DNA from: Candidatus Methylospira mobilis
Lineage (GTDB): Bacteria; Pseudomonadota; Gammaproteobacteria; Methylococcales; Methylococcaceae
Direction of reading: 5' to 3'
DNA: 64,000 nucleotides
Assembly (NCBI RefSeq): GCF_009498235.1
Contig: NZ_CP044205.1
Coordinates: forward strand, 3,783,389-3,847,388
Positions 1 to 8,631 of this stretch are shown here, piece by piece. Below the pieces are notes generated by a model. The model was not told the DNA's origin and did no database searches. It saw only the letters and a program-made list of their open reading frames with translations. Position 1 is the stretch's first letter. Each line of letters opens with the position of its first letter. The position numbers were made by a program, and so were the translations under genes.

Positions 1-266
1 ACCTCGGCCATTTCCCTGCGCATCGCACTGAACAGAGATTCCAGAGCATGTGCGATTTCGGCAATATCGCGCGCATCGACACCGCGCGCGGCGCCCTTGA
101 TGTTATGTGCGGAACGAAACATACTGTCGATGCAGCGATCGCGCCCGGCTCCGGTTTCGTCTTTTTCCAGCGCGATCAGTCCTTCGGTTATCGCCAGCAA
201 GCGTTCGTCCAGCTCGGCGGCGAACACCTGGATCAATTGCTTGACAATCTCGGGGTCAAGATTCAT
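1..266 (-). CDS. CheA-type histidine kinase, N-terminal fragment (Hpt domain)
   Basis: The frame is open from an ATG at 266 to the window edge, giving about 88 residues of the N-terminus. It reads as a histidine phosphotransfer domain: helices followed by the phosphate-accepting His in SAHNIKGAARG (His54), then ALESLFSAMRREMAE. In CheA proteins this His is autophosphorylated by the C-terminal kinase and passes phosphate to response regulators. It lies 65 bases after the chemoreceptor gene on the same strand, so it is probably the kinase of this chemosensory operon. The dimerisation, kinase and CheW-like domains, and any receiver, lie outside the window, so CheA is inferred from the Hpt domain plus context. 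Confidence 0.85.
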   Translation of the reverse strand, partial: MNLDPEIVKQLIQVFAAELDERLLAITEGLIALEKDETGAGRDRCIDSMFRSAHNIKGAARGVDARDIAEIAHALESLFSAMRREMAE

Positions 267-331
267 AGCCACCGGACTCCAGCGTTCGTATAGGGCGGTA
301 TAAGGTCATTGAGCGTCACAGCGACGCTGCC

Positions 332-1867
332 TCACACCTTGTAGGTGCCGACACTGATTTTCAATTTGCCCGCCATTTCGTCCAGCTTCATGGATGCCGC
401 CTTGGTTTGCTGAGTACCGGCGACAAACTGGGCCGTTACCTTGTTGATTTCGCTCATTGCCGTGGCTACCTGATCTATGCCGACCGCTTCCTGCCTGACT
501 GCCGCTACGATCTGCTGACTCGCCAGCGCCGCCTCGCGGATAACTTCGCCCAATTGTTTCATTACCTCGCCGCTTTTTTGCACCAGCACCACGCCGGCAT
601 CCACACCCTTGCTGCCCTCTTCGGTCGCCATTACCGCGCGATCGGTCGCGTGACGAATATCCTGCAGTATCTTTTGCACCTGCGCGGTCGATTGCTGCGA
701 CTGCTCGGCCAGTTCCTTGACTTCTGCCGCCACCACGGCAAACCCTTTACCCGCATCGCCCGCCTTGGCGGCTTCGATCGAGGCATTTAGCGCCAACATC
801 TTCGACTGCTGGGCAAGACTGCTTACGACGCCGGTAATTTCCCCGATTTGCTGCGTCTGTTCGGACAGGGCCAGGATGGTCTGAGCGATATTCTCCACGC
901 GCGCGCGTATCGCCTCCATGCCGGTTATCGCCTGCTGGACGGCCTGCAACCCCTGATCTCCCTCGCGGCGCGCCCGTTCCGCAGTTTCGCCCAGCTGCTG
1001 GGTCTTGGACAATGTTTGCGCCGAAGTCGCCTTGATTTGCTCCAGCGTCGCCGTCGTCTCATTCACTGCCGCTGCCTGCTGCGCGGCGCCTGCCGACTGC
1101 GCATTGATCGCCGACTGCATTTCCACCAGCGTACTCATCAGCGCATTGCTCGCTTCGCCGCTCTGCTTCGACATGCCGGCAAGGCTTTCGACCATCGCGT
1201 TCAAATTGACCCCTATCAGGCTGAGTTCATCGCTCCCGCCGCCCTCATCAACTTTGACGCGCTGCCGTAAATCGCCATGCGCCACCTCTTCGATAAACGC
1301 GCTGTAACCCGCGACGCGGCGCTGATATTCGGCAAACTTGTCGTCGGACGATTTTCTGATATAAGTTTCGATTGCCAGCTCGGAATCGATGAATACGATC
1401 TTGTACAACGCATGCAGCGCCCGTGCGCGCGCAGCCGCGTTAAGCCAGTAGCGGCGCATAATCAGCGGCGTGATGGTTTGCAGATAAAAACTATAGCTGC
1501 CGAGATACCAGCGCGGCGTAAGGCCGATTTTGTTATGCATCGCGCCTATGCTCAAGCGGCGTTCGAAATATCCGTCTCCGTAATCGCCCTCGAACCATTC
1601 CAGCAAATAGCGCTTCTGCACCACTTTCAGCCGTTCGATATTGGAACCGGCAAGATCGACAATGGACATCATCTCCGGGTATTTCTGGATATTGCCGTAA
1701 AACCGGTTCACCAGGTCATCCGCATGAGCGGCGATCAGAGGCAATAATTCTTTCAATGCCCGGGCGTCATCCTCGCCAAAGCCGACAAAAGCCTTCAAGT
1801 CGGCTTGCTGTTTCGCATCGATAGCCATCAACTGCGCCAGCGATTGCTTCCGGTTTATCTGATCCAT
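332..1867 (-). CDS. Soluble globin-coupled methyl-accepting chemotaxis protein
   Basis: A 511-residue chemoreceptor. Residues about 1-165 form a protoglobin/globin-coupled sensor domain, with candidate proximal haem ligand His111 in MHNKIGLTPRWYLGSY. A short HAMP-like linker follows (VAHGDLRQRVKV), then a long coiled coil with the receptor signalling tip (SLAQQSKMLALNASIEAA) and AGDAGKGFAVVAAEVKELA. No transmembrane segment is visible, so the receptor should be cytoplasmic. Globin-coupled receptors such as HemAT bind oxygen or other gases at haem and control CheA. It lies between a CheW gene and cheA, where a Wsp-type cluster would not normally carry its receptor. The ligand is inferred from the fold. 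Confidence 0.92.
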   Translation of the reverse strand: MDQINRKQSLAQLMAIDAKQQADLKAFVGFGEDDARALKELLPLIAAHADDLVNRFYGNIQKYPEMMSIVDLAGSNIERLKVVQKRYLLEWFEGDYGDGYFERRLSIGAMHNKIGLTPRWYLGSYSFYLQTITPLIMRRYWLNAAARARALHALYKIVFIDSELAIETYIRKSSDDKFAEYQRRVAGYSAFIEEVAHGDLRQRVKVDEGGGSDELSLIGVNLNAMVESLAGMSKQSGEASNALMSTLVEMQSAINAQSAGAAQQAAAVNETTATLEQIKATSAQTLSKTQQLGETAERARREGDQGLQAVQQAITGMEAIRARVENIAQTILALSEQTQQIGEITGVVSSLAQQSKMLALNASIEAAKAGDAGKGFAVVAAEVKELAEQSQQSTAQVQKILQDIRHATDRAVMATEEGSKGVDAGVVLVQKSGEVMKQLGEVIREAALASQQIVAAVRQEAVGIDQVATAMSEINKVTAQFVAGTQQTKAASMKLDEMAGKLKISVGTYKV

Positions 1868-1900
1868 TAATTTACCTCGATAATATTCTGCATCTGAACC

Positions 1901-2527
1901 TTAGCTGACGGACTCGTCGACTTGTAGCGCCGGATCGGCAAGCAATGCGCCGATATTCAGCATGGTCACCCGTCCCTGATGAATACCCTGCACATAAATC
2001 CGGTTTGCCGCGCCCATCAGAGATAACGGCGGCGCAAGACGGGCCGGCGCAAATTCTTCGTTGCCTTCAACCGCATCGACGACCAGACCGACTCTCACAC
2101 CGCCGGCCTTCACCACAACAACCGCCTTACTCTCATTGTCTTCGCCTGACTTGATATGAAAAAACCGTTTCAAATCCAGCAGGGTCAACAGTTCGCCGCG
2201 ATAATTGACCACGCCGGCAATAACGGGCGGAGTACAGGGAACCGGGGTGATGTCCATGGCATTCGTGACTTCCTCCAGATAATCATAGGCGACGCCGTAA
2301 CTCTCGGATGCACCCAGCCTGAAACAAACGAATTGACTCCGCTCCTCTTCCTGCACTTTCACCGGCTTGCGCGCGAACAATTGCGCGCGCGCCTCCAGAA
2401 TGCGCCGTGCTTCATCGCCCTGCGGCATCAGCGACCAGCTCGGGCACTCGCAGGTAACCGCAACGCCGTCTATCTCCGGCGCCGGTAAAGAGGTTTCAGG
2501 CATATCACCCGGCTCGTTTGCCATCAC
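1901..2527 (-). CDS. CheW-like coupling protein with N-terminal extension
   Basis: A 208-residue protein. Residues about 1-60 are an extension (CECPSWSLMPQGDEARRILEAR...) followed by a CheW domain from about 65 (QFVCFRLGASESYGVAYDYLEEV, PPVIAGVVNYRGELLTLLDL, VGLVVDAVEGNEEF). CheW proteins link receptors to CheA; a longer CheW with an N-terminal extension resembles WspD in position and size. It lies between cheR and the globin-coupled receptor on the same strand with gaps of about 33-35 bases, so it is probably cotranscribed. Two start ATGs are adjacent; the first is given. This is the second CheW of the operon. Confidence 0.88.
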   Translation of the reverse strand: MMANEPGDMPETSLPAPEIDGVAVTCECPSWSLMPQGDEARRILEARAQLFARKPVKVQEEERSQFVCFRLGASESYGVAYDYLEEVTNAMDITPVPCTPPVIAGVVNYRGELLTLLDLKRFFHIKSGEDNESKAVVVVKAGGVRVGLVVDAVEGNEEFAPARLAPPLSLMGAANRIYVQGIHQGRVTMLNIGALLADPALQVDESVS

Positions 2528-2562
2528 AACCCCGTTTTTAGTAACATTGAATTCAACGCTCC

Positions 2563-4092
2563 CTAGTGCGACGCGTCAGCGTAAATGCAAATTTCCTTAC
2601 GCAGAACTTCGGCGAAACGTCCATAATTCATTCCAGAAGCATTGTGGATGCCACGATGCGGGTCCCCGCGCTCGGCCAGCGCCAGTGCGTTGCTCAGGCT
2701 TTTCAGACCCGCATCGCGCCGCCCCAGCCGTAACTGCAATAAGCCGAGGTGATGGTGCGCCTCCAGAAACGCATGATCCAGAAAAATCGCCTTGCGTAAT
2801 GCGGTCTCCGCCTGCGGCAGGCGATCATGCTCGATCAGCACCATCCCCTGCATCAAATAGGTATGCTTGTCGGTTGGGTCCAGAGCAATGCTTTGTCCGC
2901 ACGCCTGCAACGCTTCTTCCAGATTGCCAAGATTGGCAAGCGCCTTCGCTTTGAGCTGCAATATTTCCGAGGAAGCGCCCGACTTATCGATCTCTTGCGC
3001 GATCAGCGTCAATGTGTCGCGCCAGCGTTCCGCGCGCACCAGCTCGATTATACGAGCCAACCCTCGGTCACCGGCCGATACCGCCTCTTTTTCAACTGGA
3101 CGGCTTCCCGTTTCCAGCGTTTTAAGCGCGGCCTCCACCATCGCGTCGGTAACGGCGGGCTGGGCTGCGAGCGCCGGAGATTCGTCCGTGACATACAAGG
3201 TGACTTGCGGCGCCTCTCTACGCCTGAGATAGGACGCATCTCCAGTCTGCTCGCGAACGAGCGTTTCGTCCGGCCAGCTTACATGATCCGACGCTCCCAG
3301 CAGCAATAAACCATCAGGCACCAAACAGGCGGCGAACCGGTTCATAATGCTGCGCGACACTTCCGGCTCTATATAAATAAATACGTTACGGCACAAAATG
3401 AGATCCAGCCCGCTGGTTTCCGTAAACATCGACGGAAAGGCGTCTTCGGAAAGATTCAGATAAGCAAAGCGGACACGCTTGCGAATACTTTCCGTCAGCA
3501 CATATTCATCGCCAATCCGCGTAAAATAACGCTCCACCATGGCGGGAGGCGTCGCTCGCAAGGACCATTCACTGTATTTACCGCACACGGCGCTTGTCAA
3601 TGCGGAGGTATTGATATCCGTCGCCAGGAGATGCAATACCCAGCCATCGAAATCAGGCAATATTTCATGCAGCAGCATGACGATGCTATAAATTTCCTGG
3701 CCATTCGAACAGCCGGCGCTCCAAATGCGTAACGAATAATCATTGTCTTTTCGTTTACGCGCGATAATCCCGGGCAGCAAGCAGTCCTGAAGCAAGGTCA
3801 TTTGTCCGCTATCGCGAAAAAAATAACTTTCTCCGACGGTGACGCCGGCAAGCAAATACTCAAGTTCAGGTGAAAAATCAGCTTTTTCCTGTAAAACCAG
3901 AAGGTAATCCGCCTCGTGTCCATAACCGAAGCGCTCACAGGCCAGCCTTACCGTGTCACGCAAATGCGGCATCTGGTAATCATAGAGAGTGATACCGGTA
4001 CGCGCGGTAAGCAAACGGCGAAACGCTTCCTCGACATGAGAAGTCATACCTTGCCCGACACTCGTATCCAAATTGACCGTCGAGAACGTCAT
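2563..4092 (-). CDS. CheR-type receptor methyltransferase with C-terminal TPRs
   Basis: A 509-residue protein. The N-terminal half is a CheR S-adenosylmethionine-dependent methyltransferase: TVGESYFFRD near residue 90, the SAM-binding stretch IWSAGCSNGQEIYSI near 130, and LILCRNVFIYIEPEV near 245. The C-terminal part (about 365-490) holds tetratricopeptide repeats, e.g. LEEALQACGQSIALDPTDKH and LPQAETALRKAIFLDHAFLE. CheR proteins methylate glutamates on receptors; CheR-TPR fusions are typical of Wsp-like systems (WspC). I chose the ATG at 4092 because it overlaps the stop of the upstream cheW as ATGA; a longer reading from 4134 would overlap that gene further. Confidence 0.9.
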   Translation of the reverse strand: MTFSTVNLDTSVGQGMTSHVEEAFRRLLTARTGITLYDYQMPHLRDTVRLACERFGYGHEADYLLVLQEKADFSPELEYLLAGVTVGESYFFRDSGQMTLLQDCLLPGIIARKRKDNDYSLRIWSAGCSNGQEIYSIVMLLHEILPDFDGWVLHLLATDINTSALTSAVCGKYSEWSLRATPPAMVERYFTRIGDEYVLTESIRKRVRFAYLNLSEDAFPSMFTETSGLDLILCRNVFIYIEPEVSRSIMNRFAACLVPDGLLLLGASDHVSWPDETLVREQTGDASYLRRREAPQVTLYVTDESPALAAQPAVTDAMVEAALKTLETGSRPVEKEAVSAGDRGLARIIELVRAERWRDTLTLIAQEIDKSGASSEILQLKAKALANLGNLEEALQACGQSIALDPTDKHTYLMQGMVLIEHDRLPQAETALRKAIFLDHAFLEAHHHLGLLQLRLGRRDAGLKSLSNALALAERGDPHRGIHNASGMNYGRFAEVLRKEICIYADASH

Positions 4093-4601
4093 GCCGTCGT
4101 CAGAACGGAAAGTAAGTGCGCATCCACCTGACAATTTATCGCGGCGTCAGCGAAATTGAGTGTCATGATCTGCTTCATATCAAGCAACAAGGCTAACCCT
4201 GCCCCGGTATTAAGAGAGGCCGCAAACGGCGATCCGCTACTCGAGAAAGCAGCCTGCAACTGCACGGTAGACGCCTCCGCCTGCTCGATTTGCATCACTT
4301 CGTTCACCACAAAGCCAATCCGGGTTTGACCATCACTGCATAATAGCATCGGGGTATCGATATGATAGGGCTCCTTACCTGCGATACCGAGCCAGGCGCC
4401 CAGGTCCACCACCGGCAGGCTCAGGCCGCGATAATTCAGAAGGCCGGCCAGATGATGCGGCGCGCCCGGTACCGGCTGCAATGCCGCCAAAGGCAGTACG
4501 CGCTCGATATAATCGAGATAAATCGCGCACTGCAGCTTGCGCAGCAGCACCCGCAATACCAGGTCTGACTGCGGCGGCTCAGGCGTGCGCGCCTGCATCA
4601 T
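4089..4601 (-). CDS. CheW-like coupling protein
   Basis: A 170-residue single CheW domain: VLLRKLQCAIYLDYIERVLPL, HLAGLLNYRGLSLPVVDLGAWL, and TRIGFVVNEVMQIEQAEAS. It should couple the receptor to CheA. It starts directly after the stop of the FKBP gene, without a spacer, and its own stop overlaps the cheR start by four bases, so the three genes are translationally coupled. Size and position match WspB. There are two adjacent Met codons at the start. Confidence 0.87.
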   Translation of the reverse strand: MMQARTPEPPQSDLVLRVLLRKLQCAIYLDYIERVLPLAALQPVPGAPHHLAGLLNYRGLSLPVVDLGAWLGIAGKEPYHIDTPMLLCSDGQTRIGFVVNEVMQIEQAEASTVQLQAAFSSSGSPFAASLNTGAGLALLLDMKQIMTLNFADAAINCQVDAHLLSVLTTA

Positions 4602-5075
4602 TCAACGATTTACCTTGATCAAATCGATGTCGAAAATCAAAGCGGCGTTAGGCGGAATCACGCGTCCGGCGCCGTGCTCGCCATAGGCCAGCGCCGACGG
4701 GATAAAAAACCGGTAACGCGAACCCTCGCTCATCAATTGCACGCCCTCGGTCCAGCCGGAAATCACCGCGTTCAATGGGAAGGTGATTCCTTTACCTTCG
4801 TCAAAGACCGTTCCTGAAATCAGCGACCCTGTATAATTGACGGTTACGCTATCGCTGGCCGCCGGTTTTTTGCCGGTTCCTTCGCTGATAACCTGATACT
4901 GCAGCCCCGACGGGGTTTTCACGACCCCCGGTTTGGCGGCATTATCTGTCAGAAAGGCCTCGCCCTGCACCAGGGTCTGTTTCGGGTCCTGCTTCGAGTC
5001 CGGCGCTGAACAAGCGTTGGTAGTCATAATCAATACGGTCGCTATATAAAGTTGAAAAAGACGGTTTATAAGCAT
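4602..5075 (-). CDS. FKBP-type peptidyl-prolyl isomerase, probable lipoprotein
   Basis: A 157-residue protein. Residues 1-22 form a hydrophobic signal ending in TTNAC, a weak lipobox; the FKBP domain covers about 52-156 (TPSGLQYQVISEGTGKKPA, VTVNYTGSLISGTVFDEG, VISGWTEGVQLMSEGSRYRF, IPSALAYGEHGAGRVIPPNA). FKBP proteins catalyse cis-trans isomerisation of prolyl bonds; this one should act in the periplasm, probably membrane-anchored. It is the first gene of the chemosensory operon and abuts cheW without a gap. That link is unusual, because the Che proteins are cytoplasmic; the two may simply share a promoter. Divergent from the nuclease gene at 5131. Confidence 0.9.
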   Translation of the reverse strand: MLINRLFQLYIATVLIMTTNACSAPDSKQDPKQTLVQGEAFLTDNAAKPGVVKTPSGLQYQVISEGTGKKPAASDSVTVNYTGSLISGTVFDEGKGITFPLNAVISGWTEGVQLMSEGSRYRFFIPSALAYGEHGAGRVIPPNAALIFDIDLIKVNR

Positions 5076-5130
5076 GCTGCTTTCCTGTTAATCTGTAATC
5101 TCGTAATATGCCGGGTATTCTTTCACTCTT

Positions 5131-6033
5131 ATGCCCCCTGATTCAACTATTATAAGGCGGCCGCGACGCGGAATAACGCTACACCCGGTATTTCTCGCGA
5201 TAATATTGTGGTTATCGGTTCTGTGCGGGAGCGGTTGCGCCGATGTCTACCGCTGGCAGGATACCCGCGGACAGACGCATTACTCGGATCAAGCGCTGGC
5301 TGGCGCCGAAAAGCTGCCCATCGTCGAAACCCAACCAGCGACAAACGCAACGGGCGACAACCATATTGTAAGCCGGGTATACGATGGGGATACCGTTACA
5401 CTGGATGACGGCAGCAAGGTACGGCTGCTCGGGCTTAACACGCCGGAGATCGAGGGCATCAGCAAACACGACGAGCCCGGCGGGCAAACAGCCCGCGCAT
5501 GGCTGAAACAACGCATCGAAAAAAAGGTGGTGCGCATAAAAACCGATACGGTCACGCGCGATAAGTACCAGAGACTGCTGGCCCATATCTTTACCCTGGA
5601 GGACAGGCATATCAACCTGGAACTGGTGGAAGAAGGTCTGGCCGCGACCGATATACACCCGCCTAATCTGGCTTACGTGGACGCGTTGGTCGCCGCGGAA
5701 AAGCGCGCGCAAAACGCAAACAAGGGGCTGTGGGCGCTACCCGAATATCAGGCTCATGAGTTGGGCGCGCCCGGAAAAGTACCCGCTTCCGGCTGGCAGC
5801 GCCTGAGCGGAACGATCAGCGCCACAGAGGTAAATCCAGGCTATCAAAGCTGCCGGCTCGCTGCAAACGGCAACGCTATCGAGATACGCGTCGACAATGA
5901 CAATCTACCGCTGTTCCCTCCGTTATCCGCTTATAAAAACCACCGCGCCGAAGCCAGAGGCTGGCCAAAATGCAGGCAGAGCGGGTGCTTCATGTATATC
6001 AAACACCCTTCGGCTTTGATCGTCCTGGATTGA
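5131..6033 (+). CDS. Exported thermonuclease-family protein with DUF4124 N-terminus
   Basis: A 300-residue protein. A hydrophobic signal (about 16-35) is followed by a DUF4124-like stretch (ADVYRWQDTRGQTHYSDQAL) and a staphylococcal-nuclease fold from about 78: VSRVYDGDTVTLDDGSKVRL, LLGLNTPEI, ARAWLKQRI, DKYQRLLAHIF, LVEEGLAATD. The Asp, Arg and Glu positions expected for calcium-dependent phosphodiester cleavage are present. A C-terminal domain (about 225-300) with several Cys residues has no function I recognise. Likely a periplasmic or secreted nuclease. It is divergent from the FKBP gene (55 bases between starts) and convergent with the DUF2442 gene. Confidence 0.88.
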   Translation: MPPDSTIIRRPRRGITLHPVFLAIILWLSVLCGSGCADVYRWQDTRGQTHYSDQALAGAEKLPIVETQPATNATGDNHIVSRVYDGDTVTLDDGSKVRLLGLNTPEIEGISKHDEPGGQTARAWLKQRIEKKVVRIKTDTVTRDKYQRLLAHIFTLEDRHINLELVEEGLAATDIHPPNLAYVDALVAAEKRAQNANKGLWALPEYQAHELGAPGKVPASGWQRLSGTISATEVNPGYQSCRLAANGNAIEIRVDNDNLPLFPPLSAYKNHRAEARGWPKCRQSGCFMYIKHPSALIVLD

Positions 6034-6052
6034 AAGCCCGCGCGGATTCAGG

Positions 6053-6328
6053 CTACAAACCGCAGCGCGCGCCTATGCTCCAGGCCATCAAGTACAGATC
6101 GACAGCAGCAAAACTGAGGTCATGGTTCCCCCAAATCAGATCGCCGCATTCGATGCGAAACGCAGAAAATTTATCCAGTTCCAGCCAAACGCGAATATCG
6201 GGATGACTGGAACAAGCAAGCAAAGGTTCGAAATTGATAATCTGTTCGCTTTTATCATCGAACTTCAGCAGAAGGCTATAGTCGCCGACATGCTGGGCGG
6301 CGACTATATTAATCTCAGCCGGTCTCAT
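6053..6328 (-). CDS. DUF2442 family protein
   Basis: A 91-residue protein reading MRPAEINIVAAQHVGDYSLL, then FDDKSEQIINFEPLL and WGNHDLSFAAVDLYLM. This is the usual pattern of DUF2442, small proteins of unknown role often found near toxin-antitoxin genes; none is visible beside it. The ATG at 6328 is chosen over an upstream ATG at 6385 because a good ribosome-binding site (AGGAG) lies just ahead of it. It converges with the nuclease gene, 19 bases apart. Confidence 0.75.
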   Translation of the reverse strand: MRPAEINIVAAQHVGDYSLLLKFDDKSEQIINFEPLLACSSHPDIRVWLELDKFSAFRIECGDLIWGNHDLSFAAVDLYLMAWSIGARCGL

Positions 6329-6436
6329 TTCAATCTCCTGGCAATTGTTTCCGGCTTGATGGATTTGTACAGAACAAAAAATCAACCCATTTCGTGAATG
6401 CCGGCAACTATTCGGCTACCGTTGCATATCTCCCTG

Positions 6437-6494
6437 TAGAAGCAGGCTTTAGCCCACGAGCCGTCTGCCATTCGCGGGCTAAAGCCCGCTCCTA
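6437..6494. repeat. Imperfect palindromic repeat (REP-like, GGGCTTTAGCCC core)
   Basis: Two arms, TAGAAGCAGGCTTTAGCCCA and its near inverse ending CGGGCTAAAGCCCGCTCCTA, surround a loop of about 15 bases. It sits between the DUF2442 promoter and ffh in otherwise non-coding DNA. Such dispersed palindromes are common in methanotroph-like gammaproteobacteria. Confidence 0.75.
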
Positions 6495-6588
6495 CAATAA
6501 TGTTTCAGCCAAAAGTTTTTTTGTGCACAATCAATTTAAGCGCAACTACCCTGCGCGGGTTCCGCTGGCTGAATGAAGTTAATCATGA

Positions 6589-7950
6589 TTACATCGGCAT
6601 GCGCTGCCGCCCCATCGCGCCCTTCATGCCGCGCATCATATTCATCAGATTGCCGCCCTTTAACTTTTTCATCATTTTCTGCATCTGCTCGAACTGCTTC
6701 AGCATCTGGTTCAGCTCCTGCAACCCGGTTCCCGAACCATTGGCGATGCGGTTTTTGCGCGAGGGGTTGATAATATCCGGCGATTTGCGCTCCTTTACCG
6801 TCATCGAATCGATCATCGCCAGTTGCTGGAACATTTCGCGATCGTTGACTTTTTCCTTGACCGACTGCGGCACATTGCCCATGCCCGGCAACTTGTCCAG
6901 CATCGCCATCATGCCGCCCATGCTTTTGATCTGCAGCAACTGATCGCGATAATCTTCCAGGGTAAACGCCTTGCCCTTGTGGATCTTGTTCGCCAGCTTC
7001 TCGGCCTTTTCCTTGTCCATTTTGCGCTCGACCTCTTCGATGAGGGAGAGCACGTCGCCCATGCCGAGTATGCGCGACGCCAGACGATCGGGATGGAACA
7101 ATTCAAGCTCCGCGGTTTTTTCGCCGACGCCCATGAACTTGATCGGCTTGCCGGTGATATGCCGTATCGACAACGCTGCGCCGCCGCGCGCATCACCGTC
7201 GGTCTTGGTCAGAATGACGCCGGTCAACGGCAATGCGTCGTGAAAAGCCTTGGCGGTATTGGCCGCATCCTGACCGGTCATGCTGTCCACCACGAACAAG
7301 GTTTCGATCGGCTTGATAGCGGCATGCACCTGCTTGATTTCATCCATCATCGCCTCGTCGATATGCAGACGTCCCGCAGTATCCACGATAACCACGTCCA
7401 TATATTTTTTGCGCGCATGTTCCAGCGCCGCCAGCGCGATATCCACCGGCTTCTGCGACGGATTGCTCGGGAAAAACTCGGCCTTTACCTCTCCGGCAAG
7501 CGTCTGCAGCTGTTCTATCGCAGCGGGACGATATACGTCGGCGCTGACTACCAGGGTGGATTTTTTCTCGTTTTCCTTGAGCCAGCGCGCCAGCTTGGCA
7601 ACCGTGGTCGTTTTACCGGCGCCCTGCAAACCCGCCATCAGAATCACGGCCGGAGGCTGACAAGCCAGGCTGAGCTTTTCGTGCTTGCCGCCCATGATGG
7701 CTTTCAACTCGTCGTTTACGATCTTCACCAGCGCCTGCCCAGGCGTGAGACTCTTCTCGACCTCCCGCCCCAAAGCGCGCGCGCGCACATCGTCGACAAA
7801 AGCCGTCACCACGGGCAGCGCCACATCGGCCTCCAGCAAGGCCATGCGCACTTCGCGCAGGGTTTCCTGGATATTGCTTTCGGTCAGACGACCGTGACCG
7901 CGAATTTTTTTGAAGGAATCGTTGAGGCGCGAGGTTAAATTATCAAACAT
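6589..7950 (-). CDS. ffh: Signal recognition particle protein Ffh
   Basis: A 453-residue protein of normal Ffh length. The N domain is at the start (MFDNLTSRLNDSFKKIRGHG), then the SRP-type GTPase: P-loop GLQGAGKTTTVAKLA, DTAGRLHIDEAMM, TKTDGDARGGAALS. The methionine-rich M domain follows, with the 4.5S RNA-binding segment near NPSRKNRIANGSGT and a Met-rich tail. Ffh with 4.5S RNA recognises signal sequences of nascent inner-membrane proteins and targets ribosomes to FtsY. The ATG at 7950 is chosen because it begins the conserved N domain; an upstream ATG would add an unrelated 38 residues. Confidence 0.98.
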   Translation of the reverse strand: MFDNLTSRLNDSFKKIRGHGRLTESNIQETLREVRMALLEADVALPVVTAFVDDVRARALGREVEKSLTPGQALVKIVNDELKAIMGGKHEKLSLACQPPAVILMAGLQGAGKTTTVAKLARWLKENEKKSTLVVSADVYRPAAIEQLQTLAGEVKAEFFPSNPSQKPVDIALAALEHARKKYMDVVIVDTAGRLHIDEAMMDEIKQVHAAIKPIETLFVVDSMTGQDAANTAKAFHDALPLTGVILTKTDGDARGGAALSIRHITGKPIKFMGVGEKTAELELFHPDRLASRILGMGDVLSLIEEVERKMDKEKAEKLANKIHKGKAFTLEDYRDQLLQIKSMGGMMAMLDKLPGMGNVPQSVKEKVNDREMFQQLAMIDSMTVKERKSPDIINPSRKNRIANGSGTGLQELNQMLKQFEQMQKMMKKLKGGNLMNMMRGMKGAMGRQRMPM

Positions 7951-8048
7951 GATCTGAGTTCTCTGTGCGTGGGCGGGCGTGCCGTTGTTTATTTTTTGGG
8001 GCGGACGGGGGACGGGTATTATAAACGCGAGTAGAAGCAAAGGCGATG

Positions 8049-8627
8049 CTACAAACCTTCCCAAGGCTGAAACAGATGCGGAATATCAATGCCGAACAGG
8101 CCCAGCACCCGCCCGACGGTTTCGTCTATCAGCGCATCCAGGGTTTTGGCGCCGCCATAGAAGGCGGGCATCGGCGGATAAATAATGCCGCCCATTTCGG
8201 TGACGCTGGCCATGTTGCGTATATGCGCCAGATTCAGCGGCGTTTCGCGCGGCATGATCACCAGCCGCCGCCGCTCCTTCAGCGTTACGTCGGCGGCGCG
8301 CGCAATCAGATTGTCCGACAGGCCGTGAGCAATCGCTGCCAGGGTTTTCATTGAGCAGGGAGCAACCACCATGCCCTCCACCTTGAACGCGCCGCTGGCG
8401 ATAGCCGCCGCCACGTCGTCCACTTTATACACCACATCGGCCAGCGCGTGAATTTCATTGCGCCCCATATCCAGCTCATGCTTTAAATTGATAAAACCGG
8501 CGCCGGAAACCACCAGATGGGTTTCCCAACAATTGGTTTCGCGCAATATTTCGAGCATACGCTTACCGTAAACGGCGCCGGTGGCGCCGGTCATGGCGAC
8601 GATCAACCTGGGTTTGGCTTCACTCAT
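8049..8627 (-). CDS. ubiX: Flavin prenyltransferase UbiX
   Basis: A 192-residue protein beginning MSEAKPRLIVAMTGATGAVY, with VVSGAGFINLKHEL, VEGMVVAPCSMKTLAAIA, LIARAADVTLKERRRLV and PPMPAFY. UbiX joins dimethylallyl phosphate to FMN, making the prenylated flavin cofactor used by UbiD decarboxylases in ubiquinone synthesis. The start at 8627 matches the family; earlier ATGs read into the neighbouring peptidase gene. It follows the pip gene after 4 bases and is probably cotranscribed. No ubiD is visible here. Confidence 0.95.
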   Translation of the reverse strand: MSEAKPRLIVAMTGATGAVYGKRMLEILRETNCWETHLVVSGAGFINLKHELDMGRNEIHALADVVYKVDDVAAAIASGAFKVEGMVVAPCSMKTLAAIAHGLSDNLIARAADVTLKERRRLVIMPRETPLNLAHIRNMASVTEMGGIIYPPMPAFYGGAKTLDALIDETVGRVLGLFGIDIPHLFQPWEGL

Positions 8628-8631
8628 GGCG

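Noticed and set aside
6823..7938. 371-codon plus-strand frame
   Set aside because: It lies antisense to ffh and follows its codon pattern; no domain is recognisable.
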